From the NCBI RefSeq assembly GCF_002312815.1, contig NZ_NKQJ01000019.1, positions 1-49,940 of the forward strand: a stretch of 49,940 nt of DNA. The letters run 5' to 3'. Positions 45,560 to 49,940 of this stretch are shown piece after piece. Within the stretch, counting starts at the first letter, position 1. Every line of letters begins with the position of its first letter. A program made the translations under genes and the position numbers. The stretch is from Agaribacterium haliotis. Its GTDB lineage: Bacteria > Pseudomonadota > Gammaproteobacteria > Pseudomonadales > Cellvibrionaceae. The notes beneath the pieces are model-generated. The model was not told where the DNA came from. It made no database searches and saw only the letters and a program-made list of their open reading frames with translations.

Positions 45560-46276
45560 TTATTTTTGTTCGTGAAAAACGTCTTCGAGTTCGAGCCCGG
45601 TCAGTCGGGTGATGCGCTTAAACAGATAAATCATCGCGCCGAGCATAACGGCGATGCTCGGCACCACGATAACAACATAGCTGTAGGCGGTCATTTTACC
45701 CAGCTCCTCGGCAAAGGCTTCTGTGCCCGGGGCACTGACAACGACCATTTTCGCCAAGACATAGTTCAATACCGACGAAAGAAAAAACGAAGCGGCAACA
45801 ATATAAGAAGCCTTAACTAAGCAGGATTCAAACTCGGCTTCGGTCTCGCGCTTTTTTAGCTGTTCGGCAATGCGCTGGGTGTGCAGAACTTTATCGTTGT
45901 ACAAAAACACTTTTACCAATGGGTAGGGCGTATAGGTGGATATCAAGGTAGCGATGCCGATCAGCGCCGGAATGGCGGCTTCTTTGATGGCGATATATTG
46001 CGGTGGCAACTCGAGTAAACTTATGCCCCCGGTTAAAAATACACTGATGACACCGAGCGCCGAAAAAAAGTTAATTTTGCGCTCGCGAAAAAAATCGGCG
46101 ACGCCGTAGACGATTGGAAAGGCGAGGGCTACCACAATGGAAAGCTTGGGGCCGAGTTGATCTTCACCGCTAAACTTGGTCAGTATCAAGGTTGGGATTA
46201 TGATGTTTAACAGCAGGTTAAGCAGTAAACTCTCTTTCTTGGGCTGTTTTTCCTGACCCGTATTATCTGTACTCAT
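45560..46276 (-). CDS. Multi-pass membrane protein, VC0807-like
   Basis: A 238-residue protein with about five or six membrane helices (about 20-38, 45-62, 72-90, 95-115, 157-178 and 193-215). It resembles the VC0807-like uncharacterised membrane proteins, with [25 protein letters not shown] near the start. It is followed by yciI and ygiM in one likely operon. No function is assigned. Confidence 0.65.
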   Translation of the reverse strand: MSTDNTGQEKQPKKESLLLNLLLNIIIPTLILTKFSGEDQLGPKLSIVVALAFPIVYGVADFFRERKINFFSALGVISVFLTGGISLLELPPQYIAIKEAAIPALIGIATLISTYTPYPLVKVFLYNDKVLHTQRIAEQLKKRETEAEFESCLVKASYIVAASFFLSSVLNYVLAKMVVVSAPGTEAFAEELGKMTAYSYVVIVVPSIAVMLGAMIYLFKRITRLTGLELEDVFHEQK

Positions 46277-46398
46277 GGGGTAACTGTACTCATGATTTGC
46301 CCGTACTCGTCCAAGCTCGAAGACTCGGCGTAAGTACTTAGTAGTTTGTTGACGTCACGGATGCCGTCAATATATTAATTTAGAGATGAGAATGATCG

Positions 46399-47250
46399 AT
46401 GCCGGAAATTGAACAACGGCCAGTCTATGACCTGCACTGTCACAGTGCAGCGTCGGACGGTATTTTAAGCCCTGAAGCGCTGGTGTCGAGGGCCAAAGCG
46501 CAAGGTGTGACAACTTTGGCGTTAACTGATCACGATACAACCAATGGTTTGCACAAGGCTCTGGCCCAGGCCGAGCTTGATGGCCTGCGCTTGATCAGTG
46601 GTGTGGAGTTTTCCAGCCTCTGGTACGGTCGCAACATTCACTTAGTTGGCTTAAATTTTGATCGCAAGCACGATGCGATTGTGGCACTGGTTAAGCGTCA
46701 GCTCGATCGGCGCGAAGAGCGCGCACAGCATATTGGCGAGCGTTTAGAGCGGCTCGGTTTTAAGGGCATCTTGGCGGCGGCAAAAGCTGAAGCCGGGGAC
46801 GCCACCTTGGGTCGGCCGCACTTCGGCCGGGCGATGGTTAAAGCCGGTCAGGCAAAAGATCTCGCGCATGCGTTCAAACACTATTTGGGCGCAGGCAAAG
46901 TCGGTGATGTCAAACTGCAGTGGCCCGACTTTGACGAAGTGGTTGAAGCCGTTGCACAAGCAGGCGGCTGCTGTGTTATTGCTCATCCACTGAAATATAA
47001 AATGACACGCACAAAACTTTGTAGCATGATCGAAGACTTTGTTGAGTGCGGTGGGCGCGCGATTGAAGTGGTCAGCGGCAGCCAAAGTGCTCAGCAGTCG
47101 GCAGATATGGCCAGGCTGGCAAATAAGTATCAACTGCTGGCCTCAACCGGCAGTGATTTTCACGGCCCGACAAGCTACAGCCCCGATCTCGGCCAGCAGA
47201 GCCCAATGCCCGAGAACGTTGAGCCTCTTTGGCAAAGTTGGGCTGCTTAA
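46399..47250 (+). CDS. rnm: RNase AM, PHP-domain exoribonuclease (YciV)
   Basis: A 283-residue PHP-family metalloenzyme with the metal-site motifs DLHCHSAASDG and LTDHDT, then GVEFSS, IAHPLKY and TGSDFHG. E. coli RNase AM (YciV) is a 5'-3' exoribonuclease that trims the 5' ends of rRNA and degrades short RNAs. It is first in rnm-yciO-scpA-scpB, an order common in gammaproteobacteria, which supports the assignment. Confidence 0.9.
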   Translation: MPEIEQRPVYDLHCHSAASDGILSPEALVSRAKAQGVTTLALTDHDTTNGLHKALAQAELDGLRLISGVEFSSLWYGRNIHLVGLNFDRKHDAIVALVKRQLDRREERAQHIGERLERLGFKGILAAAKAEAGDATLGRPHFGRAMVKAGQAKDLAHAFKHYLGAGKVGDVKLQWPDFDEVVEAVAQAGGCCVIAHPLKYKMTRTKLCSMIEDFVECGGRAIEVVSGSQSAQQSADMARLANKYQLLASTGSDFHGPTSYSPDLGQQSPMPENVEPLWQSWAA

Positions 47251-47317
47251 TCGAACACATGGCAGAGCGCCCTCGCCGCGCAGCGACGCTCTGCTAAGCA
47301 CTACTTAGAAGGATCGC

Positions 47318-47944
47318 ATGTCTCAGTTTTTTAGCATACACCCCGAGAATCCTCAGCAGCGCCTTATTGATCAAGCCGTTGAGATCTTAAGAAAGGGCGG
47401 CCTGATTGCCTACCCAACCGATTCGGCCTACGCCCTGGGCTGTCATATTGGCGACAAGTTTGCCCTCGACCGCATACGCGCGCTGCGCCAACTCGACAAA
47501 CACCACAACTTCACCTTGATGTGCCGTGACTTGAGTGAGTTGGCTAACTATGCCCGGGTTGATAACAGCGATTATCGCCTGATTAAAAGCAAGACGCCGG
47601 GCGCCTACACCTTTATTTTGAACGCAACCTCGGAAGTACCTCGCCGCCTGCAACACCCAAAGCGAAAAACCCTGGGGCTTCGGGTGCCCGACAACAATAT
47701 CGCCCTGGCGCTGATGGAAACACTCGGCGAGCCACTGATGACCAGCTCTTTGATTCTGCCCGGTGACGATTTGCCGTTGACGGACCCCTACGATATTCGC
47801 GACACCCTCGAGCACCAGCTCGAGCTGGTGATCGACGGTGGTTTTTGCGGCATGGAGCCGACCACGGTGATCGACCTGACCGGTGACGAGCCGGTGCTGG
47901 TACGCCGCGGCTGCGGCCCGGTAGAAGACGACGAATTCGCCTAA
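47318..47944 (+). CDS. yciO: YciO/Sua5-family protein
   Basis: A 208-residue protein of the Sua5/YrdC/YciO family. It has GGLIAYPTDSAYALGC, KHHNFTLMC (where Sua5 has KRP..PL), TPGAYTFIL and the nucleotide-binding TTVIDLTGDEPVLVRRG. These variants fit the YciO branch, which binds RNA and ATP but may not perform the main TsaC role. AGAAGGA precedes the ATG. Located between rnm and scpA, as usual. Confidence 0.92.
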   Translation: MSQFFSIHPENPQQRLIDQAVEILRKGGLIAYPTDSAYALGCHIGDKFALDRIRALRQLDKHHNFTLMCRDLSELANYARVDNSDYRLIKSKTPGAYTFILNATSEVPRRLQHPKRKTLGLRVPDNNIALALMETLGEPLMTSSLILPGDDLPLTDPYDIRDTLEHQLELVIDGGFCGMEPTTVIDLTGDEPVLVRRGCGPVEDDEFA

Positions 47945-48020
47945 ATCTGCTTAGGCAAGGCCCTGGCTTTGCCGCTATAATGCGCGGCCATTGATAATGC
48001 CTGAGCAAAGGGAGAGCGAT

Positions 48021-48980
48021 TTGTCCGAGGCAGAAGAACAAGCAAGTGCCTTAGTTGACGCACCCGAGGTTGACGCCCCAGAGGCTGACACTGCAGCGAC
48101 GCAGGCTGCCGATTCAGAGTCTGCAGCCCACGCTGACGGGCAGCACGCCGCAGAAAGCAGGACACAGGCGAGTAGCCAGGACAGCGAACAGCCGTCTCAG
48201 GGCGAGATGCCGTTTGCGGTTGTGCAGGGCAAAGCGCTGACGGAGATGCCCAAAGACCTGTACATTCCTCCCGATGCGCTCGAAGTCATTCTTGAGGCCT
48301 TTGAAGGCCCGCTCGACTTACTGCTTTACCTCATCCGCAAACAGAATCTCGACATACTCGAAATTGACGTCAGTGAAATCACTCGCCAGTACGTCAGTTA
48401 TGTTGAGATGATGCAAAATATGCAGTTTGAACTCGCCGCCGAATACCTGGTGATGGCGGCGATGCTGGCTGAAATTAAGTCGCGCATGCTGCTGCCGCGC
48501 GCGAACGAAGGCGAAGACGAGGATGAAGAGGACCCGCGCGCGCAATTGATACGCCGCTTGCAGGAGTACGAGCGCTTTAAAAAAGCCGCCGAAGATATCG
48601 ACGAGATGCCGCGCATGCATCGCGATTTACATATTGCTAAAGCCAAAGAGCCCGATCGCACGCTGACCCGCCCGGACCCGGACGTCGATATGAAAGAGCT
48701 GCTGCTAGCGTTATCAGAGGTGATGCGCCGCGCGGATCTCTACGAGAGCCATCAGATCCAGAAAGAAAAACTCAGCACACGCGAGCGCATGACGCAGGTG
48801 CTCGATCAGTTGCGCGGCCGCCAGTTCACACCTTTTGTCAGCCTGTTTAAAGCCGAAGAGGGCAAGTTGGGTGTGGTGGTTACATTTTTGGCGGTCATGG
48901 AACTGGTCAAAGAAAGGCTCGCCGAATTGGTACAAACCGAGGCCTTTGGGCCGATACACGTTAAAGCAAAATCAGATTAG
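48021..48980 (+). CDS. scpA: Segregation and condensation protein A
   Basis: A 319-residue kleisin that bridges SMC and ScpB. After an acidic N-terminal extension of about 70 residues (repeated DAPE and AD units) the ScpA core begins YIPPDALEVILEAFEGPLDLLLYLIRKQN and continues with EYLVMAAMLAEIKSRMLLPR and an acidic EDEDEED loop. The C-terminal winged-helix part has FLAVMELVKERLAEL. The TTG at 48021 is favoured by GGGAG six bases upstream; an ATG at 47997 would add eight residues. A -10-like TATAAT at 47976-47981 may be its promoter. The scpB start follows after 19 bases. Confidence 0.9.
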   Translation: MSEAEEQASALVDAPEVDAPEADTAATQAADSESAAHADGQHAAESRTQASSQDSEQPSQGEMPFAVVQGKALTEMPKDLYIPPDALEVILEAFEGPLDLLLYLIRKQNLDILEIDVSEITRQYVSYVEMMQNMQFELAAEYLVMAAMLAEIKSRMLLPRANEGEDEDEEDPRAQLIRRLQEYERFKKAAEDIDEMPRMHRDLHIAKAKEPDRTLTRPDPDVDMKELLLALSEVMRRADLYESHQIQKEKLSTRERMTQVLDQLRGRQFTPFVSLFKAEEGKLGVVVTFLAVMELVKERLAELVQTEAFGPIHVKAKSD

Positions 48981-48999
48981 GCCGTGAGGCCGCAGTGAT

Positions 49000-49940
49000 A
49001 TGAGCGAAGAAAAAATAGACAAAAACAAACACTCAGACGAACTCGATGAGGCTCAAGCCGTCGAGCCTGCGATCGATGAGGGCGAAGACAACGACGCTAT
49101 TGAAGAGCTCGATAGCAAGGCTCTGGCGGCGGCAGAAAAGCGAGCAAGTGCCTTAAGTGAAGAGGAAAAAAGCGAGCGAATTCAACAGCTTAAGCCGATC
49201 ATTGAAGGTGCTTTATTAGCACTTGGTGACAGCATGTCGCTAAAGCGTATGCAGAGCTTATTTGACGAGCACGAGTTGCCGTCCAAGGGTTTGTTGCTGG
49301 AAGTGCTCGAGCAAATCCAGCGCGACTGCGACGGCCGCGGTTTTGCTCTGGTCGAAGTGGCATCGGGCTGGCGCTTTCAGGTGCGCGAAGACTACGCTAC
49401 CTGGGTCAATCGCCTGTGGGATGAGAAACCGCAGAAATACAGCCGGGCCCTGCTCGAAACACTGGCGCTAATCGCCTATCGGCAACCGCTGACGCGCGGC
49501 GATATTGAAGAGGTTCGCGGTGTTGCGGTGAGCTCCCACATTATCAAAACCCTGAGCGAGCGCGAGTGGGTCAAAGTTGTTGGCCATCGCGATGTTCCGG
49601 GCCGGCCGGCGCTCTACGCAACCACGCGCCAGTTTCTTGATTATTTTGGTTTAAAAAGCCTCGAAGAATTACCGAGCCTCGGTGAGCTGAAAGATATCGA
49701 TGGCCTCAATGAAGCGCTCGAGCTCGAATCGGCACCGGATACCAATATCAGCGCCGATGATCTGGCGCCAAAGCCGATCGATTACGAACAAGCCCAGCAG
49801 GCAGCCGATGAAAAAGAGGCGGCCGAAGGACTTGACCCCGAGTCGGGCGAGCAGCAGCCTGTTGCCGAAGCCGAAGCCGAAGCCGAAGCCGAAGCCGAAG
49901 CCGAAGCCGAAGCCGAAGCCGAAGCCGAAGCCGAAGCCGA
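49000..49940 (+). CDS. scpB: Segregation and condensation protein B, partial at 3' end
   Basis: The ATG at 49000 starts 19 bases after scpA; at least 313 residues lie in the window and no stop is reached. An acidic N-terminal extension of about 60 residues precedes the two winged-helix domains, with YSRALLETLALIAYRQPLTRGDIEEVRG and HRDVPGRPALYATTRQFLDYFGL. The conserved part ends near residue 230; an acidic, Asp/Glu/Gln-rich tail follows and enters an Ala-Glu repeat coded by GCCGAA units. ScpB dimers regulate SMC in chromosome segregation. The long tails are unusual compared with typical 190-200-residue ScpB. Confidence 0.9.
   Translation, partial: MSEEKIDKNKHSDELDEAQAVEPAIDEGEDNDAIEELDSKALAAAEKRASALSEEEKSERIQQLKPIIEGALLALGDSMSLKRMQSLFDEHELPSKGLLLEVLEQIQRDCDGRGFALVEVASGWRFQVREDYATWVNRLWDEKPQKYSRALLETLALIAYRQPLTRGDIEEVRGVAVSSHIIKTLSEREWVKVVGHRDVPGRPALYATTRQFLDYFGLKSLEELPSLGELKDIDGLNEALELESAPDTNISADDLAPKPIDYEQAQQAADEKEAAEGLDPESGEQQPVAEAEAEAEAEAEAEAEAEAEAEAEA
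49864..49940. repeat. GCCGAA hexanucleotide repeat in scpB
   Basis: About 12.8 uninterrupted copies of GCCGAA run to the end of the window, coding (Ala-Glu)n. Unit changes keep the frame, so copy number can vary without disrupting ScpB. Confidence 0.95.

Overview
The window reads as chromosomal DNA of a free-living, probably marine gammaproteobacterium, perhaps in or near the Cellvibrionales. The grounds are the gene families, the sodium-pumping oxaloacetate decarboxylase (oadGAB), a PykA-type pyruvate kinase, and the gammaproteobacterial order rnm-yciO-scpA-scpB. No tRNA, rRNA, insertion sequence, prophage or CRISPR array was seen. Species-level placement from this window would be a guess.

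Layout. 1-1816: an intergenic repeat-like element, a TonB-like anchored hypothetical protein and a YbeL-type zinc-ribbon protein. 2084-7092: a four-gene operon of MMPL/RND exporter, LolA-like periplasmic protein, TetR regulator and outer-membrane barrel, behind a promoter with two TetR-type operators. 7220-9980: modABC molybdate uptake. 10075-12340: selO and a TrmB-like methyltransferase. 12622-17979: a second envelope module of LolA-like protein, two FtsX/LolCE-type permeases, a LolD-type ATPase and another outer-membrane barrel. 18256-23072: a GGDEF-EAL protein and gamma-glutamyltransferase, separated by a tandem-repeat-bearing gap. 23136-29444: dusC, oadGAB, pykA. 29514-34974: a receiver protein, bolA, trhO, a hybrid histidine kinase and cnoX. 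35070-40656: serC-serA, convergent gapA, divergent zwf. 41120-46276: an HD-GYP protein, a CBS protein, pdxJ, a cyclophilin, ygiM, yciI and a membrane protein. 46399-end: rnm, yciO, scpA and a partial scpB that runs off the window inside a hexanucleotide repeat.

The most interesting content is the pair of envelope modules. Both combine a LolA-like carrier and a WG-containing outer-membrane barrel with an inner-membrane pump, but one pump is proton-driven RND/MMPL and the other an ATP-driven LolCDE-like complex. This suggests two parallel trans-periplasmic export lines for lipids or other hydrophobic cargo. The central-carbon genes (gapA, zwf, pykA, oadGAB, serCA) cluster in the middle, and several carry unexplained leader hairpins or palindromes. 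The spacer between serA and gapA holds three palindromes with the same CATGGATG core but different, self-complementary arms, which looks like a small dispersed repeat family.
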